Shown one piece after another: positions 1-12,100 of a stretch of DNA of 64,000 nucleotides; position 1 is the stretch's first letter; each line of letters starts with the position of its first letter. The DNA is taken from NCBI GenBank assembly GCA_030272585.1, contig BSYQ01000009.1, positions 1,674,001 to 1,738,000 on the forward strand, written 5' to 3'. Source of the stretch: Bryopsis sp. KO-2023. Lineage: Eukaryota; Chlorophyta; Ulvophyceae; Bryopsidales; Bryopsidaceae. Both the position numbers and the translations under genes were made by a program. The notes under the pieces were generated by a model. That model did no database searches. It was not told the DNA's origin and saw only the letters and a program-made list of their open reading frames with translations.

Positions 1-2614
1 GCCTTTGCTCCAAGTTATGGGGTGGGTTCGTCTGCTGAAATTATATTCAAAAAAAAAACTTGGAAATAATAACAACAACAACAACAACAATATGATGAAT
101 GAATGTATATTCATTTAATTTACATTAGGTAAACTTCCCCAAGAAAGGCCATTCATGACGGGGTGATTTAGCCCATGACGATATGATAATGTATATTATA
201 TTTCCGGCATGGTTTTGTGATTGTCAAAGCTTCATTGGCAAAGAAAAGAGTCGATAAAAGACGAATTAATTTCGAAAACGAGGCTGAACGGAACGTGCCA
301 TCCTTGCATCTTCAGTGGCTGCTGCTGTTTCGAGGACTGGTTGGGTTTGGACTGGGTGGGGTGCCTGTCGCCTTCGGGCTCTTCTTGGAGTTCATCCCGT
401 CTTCCTATCGAGGAAAGCAATCGGTGATATTGCAATCTGCCTGGACGATTGGTGCTTTGATGGAGGCGGGGTTGGCTTGGGCTGTGATGCCGGTGGGGGG
501 CTGGCGCATGCTGCTAGCAATATCATCCATTCCCCTGGGTAAAAAAAAAAAAAAAGAAATCTGAAAGCGAAAGTCTGTGAGTTTTCTCTAGGAAACCCAC
601 AGAAGAACTTCTTTTTCTTTTTTGGTTTGAATCAACCCTTCTCAAGCTTGACTTTCTTGGGTTTCTTGTGCAGTTGTGCTGTTGCTGCTCTTCCCGTTGC
701 TGCCCGAATCTCCTCATTACCTTTTGACCAAGGGCGAGGTGCAAAAAGCTGAGGCGGTTTTGGTCAAAATGGCCAGAGTCAATGGGACGTCGTTACCGGC
801 CGGCCGGCTGGCAGCATCCAAGATTGTACAGCACGCGGACAGCAACAGTTCCAGTAAACTGAAGAATGTGTACAACAGTCTTGCACATGGAATGAAAAAG
901 TGAGTGAGTGACTTGGTGCTTTTCCTTACACTCAGAGATGAGGATTTGAAAGGAGAGATGAACAAGTGAGGTGCTTTTCTTTTTTTTTTTTTTGAGAGAA
1001 GCTTCCAGTAAGCTTCCGGTGGTAATTCTTAAGATGAAGGCGGGCTGTCCTCTCCCAAAGGAGCACTTGGATTTTTTTTTTTGCGGGGGGGGAGGTCGTG
1101 AAAGATATCAAAAATAACTTCTTTTCTTATCAAAGCTTTCATTACCAAGGGAAAAAAACGCAGCAGCACCATCACCCCCTGTTGTTTAGAAATTTAAACC
1201 CAAATGGTTGCTGATGCACAGAATCTTCTCCCCAGCATTGCGACGGACATCGATTCTCTTGCACTACACATGGGTGACGAACGCCATGACCTATTATGGC
1301 TTGGTGCTCTTGACCACCGAATTGCATGCAGAGGAAAACGACAATTGCGTCGGTGATGACAAAAAAGACCCCAATATCGACAGCTCGGACTATCGGGACA
1401 TCTTTATTGCAACCATGGCAGAAAGCGTGGGGCTGGTTCTGGCTTATTTGATGATCGACCGTTTTGGGCGTCTGAAGTAAGGCATTTTCTTTGCGATATA
1501 TAATCATGTAACTTTAGAATGAGGGGAAATAAAGAGAAGCATCCCCTGATATCTGCAGTGAAATTTGAATTTTCCCCCTTCGTTGCACCGTTCAGATTTT
1601 CGGTCCATCGATTGGATTTATGGTCAACCCAAGCCATGGGGCGTTTGATTATTAATTTTCTTATCTTTTCTGCGTCTGGTTCATTGAGAAGTGTGTTGTA
1701 TCATAGGTCGATGGCAGGATATTTGTTTGAATGTGCAATTGCTCTCCTGCCCCTGGTGTTCTTCAATCTGAGCGTCCATCAATCGACCTCCTGTTTGTTT
1801 TTGGCTCGTGCTGGCATAGTGGGGTCTTTCACTGTGATATACACCTACACCGCTGAGGTTTACCCGACTGCGATTCGCTCGTTCGGCACAGGCTTTGCCA
1901 ATGCCTGGTCACGATTCGGAGGTAGGGTGCTTCATCATTTTTGGATTTGATGGACTTTTGCCGATTGATTGATGTGAATTTTGTCGAGGAACATGAAGAC
2001 ATGTGGCAGAGACTGAAAACCGACAGATATGACAGGAAAAAAATGGCGTTGGAACTTTTTGTTTATTTTTTTGCGGCTGGTATTGTGAAAAGAACAGTGA
2101 AAAGTATCATGGAAAGATGCTGGATATATTTATATCCGCGCTATTCATTGTACTGACAGCGAATCGAAACAAATGCTTCCAGGTGCATGCAGTAGTGTTT
2201 ATTTTATCTTTGTCAGTGTATTTGACCAAGTCAGAAAGTCCCAGACATAGTTTCCTTCTTTTCACACTTGCTCAATACACCAGAGGGGTTGGGTGGTGCC
2301 CCGCCACCTTACCAGCATCACGGTTTTTCATGGTCAAATATCTTATTCCTTTGTGATGGCTACAGTGCTTCTTTCTGTTGTTTGCAGGTTTGATGGCACC
2401 TTTCGTGGCAGTAGAGTTGGTGGACAGCGGCCGCGATTGGCTGGCCGAAATCATTCTTATAGGAATGTGTTTGGTGGCTGGGACTTGCGTATTACTAATG
2501 CCCATCGAAACTGCCGGTCGAGAACTCCAGGATGATGATGAAATTGAAATGACCACTGTGATCACCAAACAGCCCTCGGACGTCCCCGAGCCAGATTCAC
2601 CACCACCACTTTAG
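1..2614 (+). CDS. SV2/SVOP-like major facilitator transporter (3' part, six exons)
   Basis: Integral-membrane MFS transporter of the SVOP/SV2 type, probably an organic-ion or sugar-type carrier; the substrate cannot be read from sequence. Exons are 1-21 (continuing from outside the window), 316-538, 674-899, 1222-1476, 1707-1921 and 2388-2614. Every GT-AG junction keeps frame and the sum is 389 codons including the TAG stop. Family landmarks seen in order: AFAPSYG joined to LLLFRGLVGFGLGGVP, the LPES loop after a hydrophobic segment, IFSPALRRT followed by YYGLVLLTTEL, DRFGRLK, and YTAEVYPTAIRSFGTG near the C-terminus. These match the conserved blocks of animal SVOP as I know them. The C-terminal tail is acidic and proline-rich. 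The N-terminal helices lie upstream of base 1. Introns run from 136 to 466 bp and are poly-T rich. No frameshift is needed, so this looks like a working host gene. Confidence 0.88.
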
Positions 2615-4290
2615 TCAGATATTCAAAGGGGTGGGGGTGGGGTGGGGGTGGGGTGGGGTTGAGAGAATTTCGGGACAAATTTGCTGAACAGTTTTGAAGG
2701 GAACGGTAATAATAATTCAGCAGGGTAGGTGAATGTGAGTCGCTTAGTCAGGGTTTTTCTTTGGGTTTTTTTTTTTCTTGTTTCTCTAACTTGAAAAAGG
2801 AGTTGGGATTTTCTGGGGGAGTCTGTTGTAAAATTGGGTGTAAGAATGTGGAAGGGGGGCTGATAGTTTGCTGCCTGGAGATGTCCTTGTGATCGATTTG
2901 AGATGCAGTTGACCATGAGGTTCAATGTTATTGTTCGTCAAGTGCTTATGGAAAATTAGTATCCCCCCCCCAAAAAAAAAGACAAGATGCAGATGGAATG
3001 GACAGGTATTTATCTTGTATGATCAATGCGTTATTATCTGTCGTGCAATTCTTGTATTGAGGAGTGTTGCAACTCTCTTACTCTTTTGCGGACTCTTTAT
3101 TTATTTACACATTTTTTGACATTGAAATTAGTTGCACAAAACAAAGAAAATTGCCCAATCTGCATTATAGTCTGACGAAGCAACTTGAGGGTCAGACAGC
3201 CTTCAATGCATCGATGCAAACCAGAAGGATGAATGCAATCTGGATGGAGGGTTTTTAAACAAGAAGTGGGGCTGATCTTTCAATCAAAATTTGGACACCC
3301 TTCGTGGTTTGTGGCAACAGTGCCTTTTTCATATTCAGGACTTTACAGAGCTGAGGTGTGAACTCAGCCATCTTTGCTGATGCCTCCAATCGACATATAT
3401 ACATGTCAACAGTGGGCTCCATAAGCTTTATTTCTTTTGGAACGGTGGGATTTTTTTTTTCTGTCCAGGGAGGTTTTGGGTGGGTTTTCTGTAGCTCTTT
3501 TACTTGTATAATCATGTCATTATGGGGGGTGATGGCCTCTTTTTTCTGTAATATAATTGAATTGAATTGTTAGGGAGAGACCACAACTTTATGTTTGCAT
3601 ACTGAGCCCACTGGGTTCACAGCCAACTTGGCTAATTTTGAAAATTGGCTACATCTTTTGAAGATCTACATACATGCCATGCTTCACTTGAGTATGGCTT
3701 CAATCCAAGCAAATCCTGACTGGACACCTCCTAATCAATCCACCAAAGTCCACCCGATCAGAACACTAATGATTAGGTTGATCATTAGCCCAACCTAATG
3801 ATCAATAACATCTATCCCGACACACCACAGTTGCCTTGGAGCATTTTCTCTCTTCTGGATATGTTTCCAAAATCTTATCCACCCACAATCAACAGTTGTC
3901 CAACTTGCAGAAAAACTAAAATCACAACACCGTTGCAAATAAACTTGCAACCATTCATTTGAATTCACCACAAGTTGCAGTTGCAGTTGTCATGTGAAAA
4001 TGTGTCCCACGGACAAAAATCGATTTGCAAAGTGCTGAGAATCATACACCTTGAAATTCACTTTGTATTCCAACTTCAAATGCCAAAAAAAGGGATAAAT
4101 ACAGTGCTGGCCAGGTACTTTGAAACTCATCTTCATCCCTGAAAGAATCTTTCATCATGTATGGTGCTTCATTGATTACATTGAGGTGGAAACGAGGCTT
4201 TGCGACTGCTTTCCCCCCTGCCCGCCCCGACGTGCTACTCCCCCCAAGCGCAAAAACCCTTCCAACAGACGCGCGTCAATGGCTGGCTAT
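2615..4290. other. intergenic, no supported gene
   Basis: Starts with a (GGGGTGGG)n-like stretch just after the transporter stop, which may belong to its 3' UTR. The rest is A/T-rich with poly-A and poly-T runs. Only short overlapping open frames without family resemblance are present. Confidence 0.6.
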
Positions 4291-4941
4291 TTAAATTATG
4301 GGAAATTTTCCAACCTTGACGACTTCCCAGCTTTTTTCATCTTCTGAGTCGAAAAACCCCGAAGGATTCACAGTATGCGTCTCTGCTCCATTCGGACGCG
4401 CTCGTTTTTCTGTTTTTATCACCACGCTGGTACCTGACGGCTCAAAACCCCGTTTACCGAGAATCTGTTGCAGCTCCGCGTATCCCCCCAGAGTATTCGT
4501 CTGACCCTCCATCCATGCTTTATGTTCCTGTTCCCATTTCGTAAAACGCCGCTGCGATCTCGCCAGCCAGTCCTGATGGTTCGCTTGGATTTGCGCGATC
4601 TGTCGCTTCGCGTCCCCCAATTGTCTCGCCAAATCGGCCGCCTCTCCCTTCACCGTTTTTAGCTTCTCCGCCCACACCTTATCCTGTTCCACCTGCGCTT
4701 TTTTTTCCCCTTCGACCAACTGCTCCAATTCTTTCGCACGACGTTGAGAATAAAAGAGAGATGTCCACAGAGCTGCTCGCGCCTGTTTTTCCCGTTGTGC
4801 CTCCTCTTCCAACTCTTTAATCCGCCCCTTGGAGAATTGAATCTCCTGTGCTGCCTCCGACATCAATTTATCCGCCGCCTCGCGCGCCTCTGTCAAACCA
4901 TCCACCATCTGATCCAGGCTTTTTGGACCCGTACTTGCCAT
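4291..4941 (-). CDS. coiled-coil protein, unknown function
   Basis: Uninterrupted 216-residue frame starting MASTGPKSLDQ and ending KVGKFPII. I do not recognise a family. Residues about 15-150 are rich in E, K, Q, A and R with heptad-like spacing (for example GRIKELEEEAQREKQARA), so a long coiled coil is likely. The C-terminal third is polar and acidic (SEDEKSWEVV). Local base composition is more GC-rich than the A/T-rich DNA on both sides, which supports real coding. It has no cysteines, unlike the two coiled-coil/zinc proteins of element K (48037-49641 and 51371-52906), although the MAS... start and coiled-coil N-terminus are reminiscent of one of them. It may be one exon of a longer gene or a lone gene. 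Confidence 0.55.
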   Translation of the reverse strand: MASTGPKSLDQMVDGLTEAREAADKLMSEAAQEIQFSKGRIKELEEEAQREKQARAALWTSLFYSQRRAKELEQLVEGEKKAQVEQDKVWAEKLKTVKGEAADLARQLGDAKRQIAQIQANHQDWLARSQRRFTKWEQEHKAWMEGQTNTLGGYAELQQILGKRGFEPSGTSVVIKTEKRARPNGAETHTVNPSGFFDSEDEKSWEVVKVGKFPII

Positions 4942-6323
4942 CCTCCTCGGTCGTCACCGGGATTTTCTGGCCGTTATCGTTCTTTTTGTTTCTTTTTATC
5001 GATCCATGTCACGCCGCTTTCCCCACCGCGGGCCATGGTTTGTTTACGAAGTTCCATGTGGTTTTGTTCGATCTGATACTTGGGATGCCGTGCGTTGGTG
5101 AATGTTTCTGATGATGGGATTCCTTGATGGGTCAGACATTTCCGTGCATTTCGGCGTTGTCTTTTGTCAAGAGAAACTGACAACGAGCCAAAACAAAAAA
5201 ACGTCTGGGAAAAGTAGCAACCCCTCCCGTGTTTTTTCTTGTTTGGTTTGTTGACCTATGAACAACGAGGCGATCCTCCACACAGCCACGATCTTACCCA
5301 GCATATTCATTAAGGAAATCACCATTGGGCTCAGCCCACCTCGAAACCTAAAACCAAAAAATAATTGGAAGAGATATGGAGGAATATGCGTCAAGGCAAT
5401 ATGAAACCTATGTCACCCTTTTTTTCAGTAAAGAACCAGAATAATCTGAATAAATGTTTGTTTGCTTGTTTGCGTCTATTGTGCACTGGCAGTTGGAGTG
5501 TTCAAGGTCCAGAAACAATTCACGTCATGAGATCTCGCAAATTTTCTTCTCTGTTCGACCCCCCCTCCCACAAAAAGAACAACCCTCAAAACCAAGCCAA
5601 ACAAAAAAACAAAGAAAGACGTCCCTTTCGTCTCCGCACCTGTTGTTGTTGTGCTTCTTTCTTTCATCACCAAAAATTTGAAGTCAACGTGTTCTTGAAA
5701 ATCCTCAACTGTGAAGCCTTAGAAATTGTGTGCTGGATGAAAATTCCACGTTTTTGATCTGAATCTTTATTGCAATTCCACAAAGATAAATATCAGTGTC
5801 GAATTAATTCGGGTTGAGATGTTTGATGGCTAGTCTTTGCAAAGTTCTTTTTATACACTGTCCGGTTGAAACCATCTTCCTGGATGAGGGATTCACCTTG
5901 GGTTGTTAAAATCAATTTGTTTGTTTGCTTTTTGTCTGGAACAAATAAGAAGTGCAGGTTTCTGTGTGTCTCAAGTGTCAGCATTCTGGCTTTCGTCTCG
6001 AGCAAAAGGGAAGCAGCCACAAAAAGAAAGGATAGAGTCCCGTGATGTCAGAGCTACATCAAGGCGACTATTGATTTATTCATGGATGTGTGGAGTGCCA
6101 ACCAATTGCAATCCAGCTGCGTGTCTGGTGTCTATCTATCGAGTCCTTCACTGACATCACACCTCAGTTACCTGTGGGTTCAAGGTAAGGTGCCACCTTA
6201 AACCCCCTTATGCTGAATCCCCCTCTTTCCACTCTGCATTAGATTTGAACATGAGAGCGCAAGATGTTAGAACCTGCTTTTTGGTCCCACATCAATTCTT
6301 GCTGCTACATTTTCATTCCACAT
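4942..6323. other. intergenic, left flank of the transposon nest
   Basis: A/T-rich, with homopolymer runs and one dispersed repeat copy (5516-5720). No gene could be supported. Confidence 0.5.
5516..5720 (+). repeat. dispersed repeat, copy 1
   Basis: About 200 bp that recurs in the same orientation at 63172-63325. Shared blocks include AATTCACGTCATGAGAT, AAATTTTCTTCTCTGT, GTCCCTTTC and CATCACCAAAAATTTG, separated by indels. It is noncoding, and its family is unknown; a short interspersed or foldback element is possible. Confidence 0.6.
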
Positions 6324-6364
6324 CTGAAAAAACCAACCGCGTTAAAATGACGATAAAGTAGCGT
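6324..6364 (+). repeat. left terminal inverted repeat of the Plavaka-like element
   Basis: 41 bp that match the reverse complement of 58221-58261 except at two positions. Identity stops abruptly after GATAAAGTAGCGT. Confidence 0.85.
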
Positions 6365-6439
6365 TGTTTTATCGCTTACGCCTCTTTATCGAATTCTTTA
6401 TTTTAACGCCCAAAAAATTGCGTGCTTGTTGCGACTGTG

Positions 6440-6780
6440 TCAATCCAGCGTGAAACAGCGCCACCAGTAATTTGACGTTGTTTCACGTTGCTTTTTGCGG
6501 TTGCGTTAATTTCACGCTCAGAGAGCGTCAGCGATATTTTGACGTTGTTTCACGTCGCTTGTTGCGGTTGTGTTATTTCCACGCTCAGGTAGCGTCAGTG
6601 ATAATTTGACGTTGTTTCACGTCGCTTGTTGCGGGTATGTTGCTTTCACGCTCAGAGAGCGTCAGCGATATTTTGACGTTGTTTCACGTCGCTTGTTGTG
6701 GGTACGTTGCTTTCACGCTCAGACAGCGTCAGCGATATTTTGACGTTGTTTCACGCTGTTGTACGACATCCAAAGAGGGG
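6440..6780 (+). repeat. subterminal tandem repeats of the Plavaka-like element
   Basis: About four or five copies of a 65-75 bp unit built around TTTGACGTTGTTTCACG followed by a TCACGCTC..GAGCGTCAGCGAT block. The right end (57990-58220) has related but less regular motifs such as TTTTTGCGTCAA. Repeats of this kind next to the termini of CACTA-group elements are usually transposase binding sites. Confidence 0.65.
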
Positions 6781-8336
6781 TGAATTATCGGTGAATGATG
6801 CAATAGATCTAATAGTAGGAACCTTTTGGGAATAGAACCCAATCCCCTGGAGGGGGCCACCAGGGATTCCACTCAATTTCTTAAAACTTAAGTTTAAGGA
6901 CGTGTGTCAACCCTGAAGTGAGAAATCTAGCATCATGCTTGATGTTCACTGAGGTCACCCAATTCTTGTAATCTGTGCTCCATACACAAGGAATTCTACT
7001 CTCATTCGACTTCCATCACCACTCTTCGCTCGGGCAGCCAAGAAGTCGGCCTTGAACCCTCTATTAGTTGCATTTTTTTTCGCTTTGGAATGCATCAGCC
7101 TTCGAGCCGTCTAACACACACACCCATGCACTGCAAAATCAGCACCGCACTCAAATCCTATCACAAATTTGTGATGGAGGACACATCAAACCTACTGCAA
7201 ACTTACTTCTCGTTTGCTTTTCCTCTTATAGTCGATCGCCACCACCATTGATGATCCATTGGGATTGAGTTATCCATGAATACAGCCACAGAGATACGTT
7301 CAACGACTTATGTTTTCATCATCAGGGTGATTTCAAGGTCGAGACAGCTTTAAAATGTTTTTGGCATGAAGATTCTCTAGCTTCTTTTTGTGGATATCTT
7401 CTGTGCTCATTCCAGCCTGCAACCTTCTACAATAGACACATTCATCAAGCGAGGGACTGATGCGAATGCACGAAAGGCTCAAACCTACAAGATTCAGAAT
7501 CAACAATGGAATATATTTCTCTTCCTCCAATTGCTAATGCACCCAGGAGTGCTGTCAGGGAGTGAAGATAAAGAACTGCAAATAACATTTCAAGAACACA
7601 GTGATTTAGAGTTTTATTTTCGACTCCACAGAGTTTTTTTGCAGCAGTGGGTGATCCTGAAGTACATGCCCTGGGGATGGGAATAGGAAGCAACAGGATG
7701 TATCCTCCAAAACAGGGGAGATGTGGTTTGGTGTGATGTGTATAAGGGAAAAAGTCACAGGAAAATCCTGAACCTGGGAGTAGCGAGGAATCCGATCCTG
7801 ACGCCGAGCACCACCAGAAAAACGTCGGCACGCAAGCAGGGTGGTTAAGCTCACAGCCACCCAGGCTCTCTCGCCCGTCCATCCCAGCTAGAGGCGCTCG
7901 CAACGCGATCGACCAACTCCACCCCCTCGCCATTCCATCTAAGCTAAAGACCCTCGTAACACGATCGCTGAACTCCAGTGTCAACGTCCATAGGAGTATA
8001 TCCGATTATCGCGGAGCAGAACTGCAAGCCTCTCCACATAGCCCGCCCAGGAAAAAATAAAAAAAAAAAACAAACTCTGTTGGCTTACAGACCCCTCGTC
8101 AAGCTAACTCCAAACTCAGGAGGGTAGTAGTCGCGACCGCAACAGAAAGGGTCCCCTCAGTTCACGGAAAATAGAGTGGCGCTTTTTTTTACCCCCAAGC
8201 GTCGAAGCGCCGAGTCGTTTCACGTCCAAAAAGAAAAAAAAACAGACCCTTACCCAACCCTAACCCAACCCAAACCCAAACCCAAACCCAAACCCAAACC
8301 TAAACCCAAACCGAAACTGCCCCCTCACACCCAAAC
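6781..8336. other. Plavaka-like element, left interior without clear gene
   Basis: No convincing coding region. It may hold the 3' end of the minus-strand gene whose 5' exons lie at 17498-18926, because Ty3 element 1 inserted between the two parts. Short open frames at 7445-7984 on the minus strand show no family resemblance. Confidence 0.45.
8246..8313 (-). repeat. telomere-like CCCAAA/CCCTAA repeat tract
   Basis: A tract dominated by CCCAAA with some CCCTAA and CCTAAA units, read on the minus strand as TTTGGG/TTAGGG/TTTAGG. It ends about 20 bp from the insertion point of Ty3 element 1. It resembles a degenerate TTTAGGG-type telomeric repeat, but a simple purine/pyrimidine microsatellite is equally possible. 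Confidence 0.6.
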
Positions 8337-8593
8337 TGAAACAGTGGTGGAGACCACTGGTGATACGCACTGGAACTTTTGTTCGCGTGAAAAATGAATT
8401 ACAATAGTGGGCGCGAAAGCCCCTTAAGTAGTCCCCTGATACAACCTATCAACACCTGTCAACACCTATCAAGGTCCCTTCAGTCGTACCAGAGTGGACC
8501 CTTCACACACACGTGTTACCACTCACTTCCTCGTGAGCTGACCTGTGGTACTACTGTACCGCCAGTCTCACCAAAGACCCGACGGCTGTAACA
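8337..8593 (-). repeat. 3' LTR of Ty3 element 1
   Basis: 257 bp, TG...CA, the same as 17241-17497. It follows a polypurine-like tract (GAGAGGCGGCGA on the minus strand). Confidence 0.95.
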
Positions 8594-9159
8594 ATCGCCG
8601 CCTCTCTTGTCAGTTCGCCCCGGACTTCAAAAAGAGAATAACCCGAGGGTCTAACAATGAAAAACCATCTATAACATGGATAGAAAACTTCCCGTGAAAC
8701 CCTTTAAAATCACGAAACCCAACCTATAAAAATCCCCCCCAGAACCACACCAGTAACCCCGACCCACGAACTCCAATCACCCACATAACTGTCTCTGACG
8801 GCTTGCACGGCTACCAGCGCAATCGCGCCATCCTCTCTCCTTGCGCGCACCAACAACTGTCAGACGACAGGGGTGTCTCCATCTCCTTGCTTGTCCACAG
8901 CAGCTATGTGATATCGCAGACAACCTATTTCGCCAACCGGAAAAGTTGGTATCAACTCAACCCTTTCCTGTTACGCTAGGCGTGTTTCCACCGAATGATG
9001 TCCCATACCATCAATCGAGGAGGTTCTTCGACCGATTGTCTGGAGTCAGCCAATATCCACATCGACTGCGGCAGCCTCGTGGGGCTCCAACGATAGGCTC
9101 CTGTGTTGTTCCTCGTACCACTGTCGATCGTATTCAGCACTTGAACTATACCGTGTAGC

Positions 9160-12100
9160 TCAAGGCAACCGAGCAGCAGTCCGGTAATCAGCAACGGCTT
9201 GAAGGGCGTTCTGTAGTTCGCTGAATGGTAACCACAGTGCCTCCTCCATTCCGTAACCTCGCCACTTCACCAAGTATTCTGTGACTGTTTGCCGTCCACG
9301 GCGCCTCTCACGATGGTCCACGATTCTTTCCACCTCATACTCCTCCTGTCCCTCAACTAACTCCGGCGGAGGTGCTTCAAGCTCCCTCTGACCATACGCC
9401 GCCGTTGTTAGAAATTTGCGCAACAGGGACACGTGGAACACATCGTGTATCAGCCACCCCTGAGGTAGTTGTAGACGATAGGCGACTTCTCCTATTCTTG
9501 CGGAGATACGGAACGGACCAACGTATTTCGCCCGTAACTTCGAACTTGGTCCACCATGTTTGAACTCAAAGTTCTTGGTCCGCAACAGAACCCTTTCACC
9601 AACTGCAAACTGTTCGTCTCGACGGCGCTGATCCGCCACGCGTTTCATCCGCGTTCGAGCAACCTCAAGTTGTTGTTTAGCAGTCCTCAAGTCGTCTCTC
9701 AGACGCTTGGTAAATTGGTTCACGCCTTCAGCTTTTGGATCTACTGGTCGCGCAGAAACCAAAGCTGCTGGATGTTCCGGGTGCAGTCCGTAGTTCAAAT
9801 AAAATGGACTGTATTTGGTCGCTGAGTGAATGCCACTGTTGTAGACATATTCCACTTGCGCCAACCGGATATCCCAGCCGTCTTGTCGCTCAGATACATA
9901 CGCCCTTAGCGTCTCCTGTACCGTTCGGATATCCCTTTCCGTTATGCCATCAGTTTGTGGATGAAATGAAGTTGACATCCGCAACTGACCCCCTAGCATC
10001 TCCCAAAGAGATCGCCAGAAGTGACTCGTGAAACGAGTATCGCGGTCGCTGACTATGGACTTAGGCAGTCCATGCAGCCTCCAGATATTCTGAAAGAACA
10101 ACTGGGCGTAGCCTTCCGCGGTTACACGAGTTGTGGTAGGAACTAAGTGCACCATCTTCGTCAGACGGTCACAGAACACTGCGATGGCGTTATGTCCTCG
10201 CGCTGTCTCGGGTAACTCGACCACGAGATCAGTCGCTATGGACTCCCACTTTCGCGTTGGCACAGGCAAAGGCTGAAGCAACCCCGCCGGCCTTCTTGTC
10301 ATTGCCTTTGTTCTCTGGCAAGTTGGACAAGTGCGAACATAATGGTTGACGTCCTTTTTCCAGAAACGCCAATAGAAATATCGCCCCACAAGTTCCCTTG
10401 TTCGTTCCTGGCCTTTATGACCGCTAGCAGGAGAATCGTGACAGAGCCGCAATACCAGGTTACGGATGTTCCCACTAGGCACCACTAGGCATAATTCCTC
10501 GCCTTGAGGTCCGGAAAGTTTCCTCTTGAGCAAACCATCCTCTTCCATCTCATACATAGCTAACGCATTTGGATCTCGCGCTTCTAACCGTGTGACAATA
10601 TCCGCTACCGATTGATCTAACCGTTGGGCATTTCTGATGGCATCCAACAGATCGTCGGTGGGACCGGTGCGCACGTCAACCATAGCGTTTAGCTCAAGTG
10701 ACGGTCGATCGGTTTTTCCCTCTAGATCCCCTGACTCCTCCTCAGCCGCAGCTGCGTCACCCAGGTCGCGTCTACCAAGTTTTTCAACTTCCTTTGGTGA
10801 CGGATCCCAAAATTTCAGTGGGGGTTCCTCTAAGGCCACATCTGATGCATCAGAAGCCCAATCCCCCAACTGACCTTTTCCTGGGCGCTCAGGTCCAGTT
10901 TCCTGACCGGAGTCTCCACTATTGCGGTAACCATCAGCCTTAGCTGGTTCATCAGCCTTAGCTGGGGTAGTAGTGCCGCCACCGCAAGGGGTTTTTAGCG
11001 TGTCCTCACGAAGAGGCATCCGCGATAACGCATCAGCTACAACGTTTGCTGATCCTTTAACATGAACAATGTCAAAGTCAAAGGCACTTAACAGTTCAAC
11101 CCAACGCGCTTGACGTCTAGTGAGCGTCGGCTGAGTTTTCAAGAACTGAAGTGAAGCGTTATCCGTCTGAAGCTGGAACTTGCGTCCCTCCAAGTATGGT
11201 CGCCATGTCCGCAGACAATGGACCACGGCCAGCAACTCCTGTTCGTGTACAGGGTAGTTGCGCTCAGCGGGGTTCATCTTATGCGACTCGTAAGCCACAG
11301 GCTGAAGCACACCGCTAGGCCCCTCTTGGCAGAGTACGCCGCCAACTGCAAATTGAGACGAGTCCGTGTACACAACAAACGGACGTTTCAAATCCGGGTA
11401 AAGGAGCACCGGTTGAGTAGTGAGGTATCGACGAAGCGTTTCAAACGCACGTTGACACTCAGGCGTCCATCGGAACACCACATTGGCTTTAGTTAACTCG
11501 TGAAGTGGTGCTGCTATTTCGCTAAACCGAAAGATAAACTTACGGTAATAGCTAGCCATTCCTAAGAATGAACGCACTTCCGAGACTGTCTGCGGTTGTG
11601 GCCAGTTCTTTAACTTCGCCACCTTATCATCCATCGGCTTTACGCCGCCCGCAGATATCCAATGACCAAGGTACTCAACTCCTTGTTTCGCGAGTTCACA
11701 CTTCGGCAGCTTGCAATAAAGCTGTTGTTCCCGAAGTTTCTGCATTACCGCGTTAACATGCCTTGCATGACCTTCTGCGGTTCGCGAAAATATCAAAATA
11801 TCGTCTAAAAAGACGACGACGAAATCATCCAGGTACTCACGCAATATGTCATTCAACATTGACATGAAGTAACCTGGGGCCCCTGTTAAGCCAAACGGAA
11901 CCACTAGAAACTCATAGTGTCCGTATCTCGACCTGAATGCGCTCTTGTGCACATCATCAGGGTTCAGGCGCTGTTGCCAATAGCCTGTTCGGAGGTCGAT
12001 CTTTGTGAAGTATCGGCTCCCTCCTAGCCTATCGAATAACTCCTCCGTGCGAGGCAAAGGATACCTTGTCTTGACCGTTTGACGGTTCAAGACTCGGTAA

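Noticed and set aside
7445-7984. 179-codon minus-strand frame in the left interior of the Plavaka-like element
   Set aside because: No family, composition not coding-like, overlaps other frames; left as uncharacterised.
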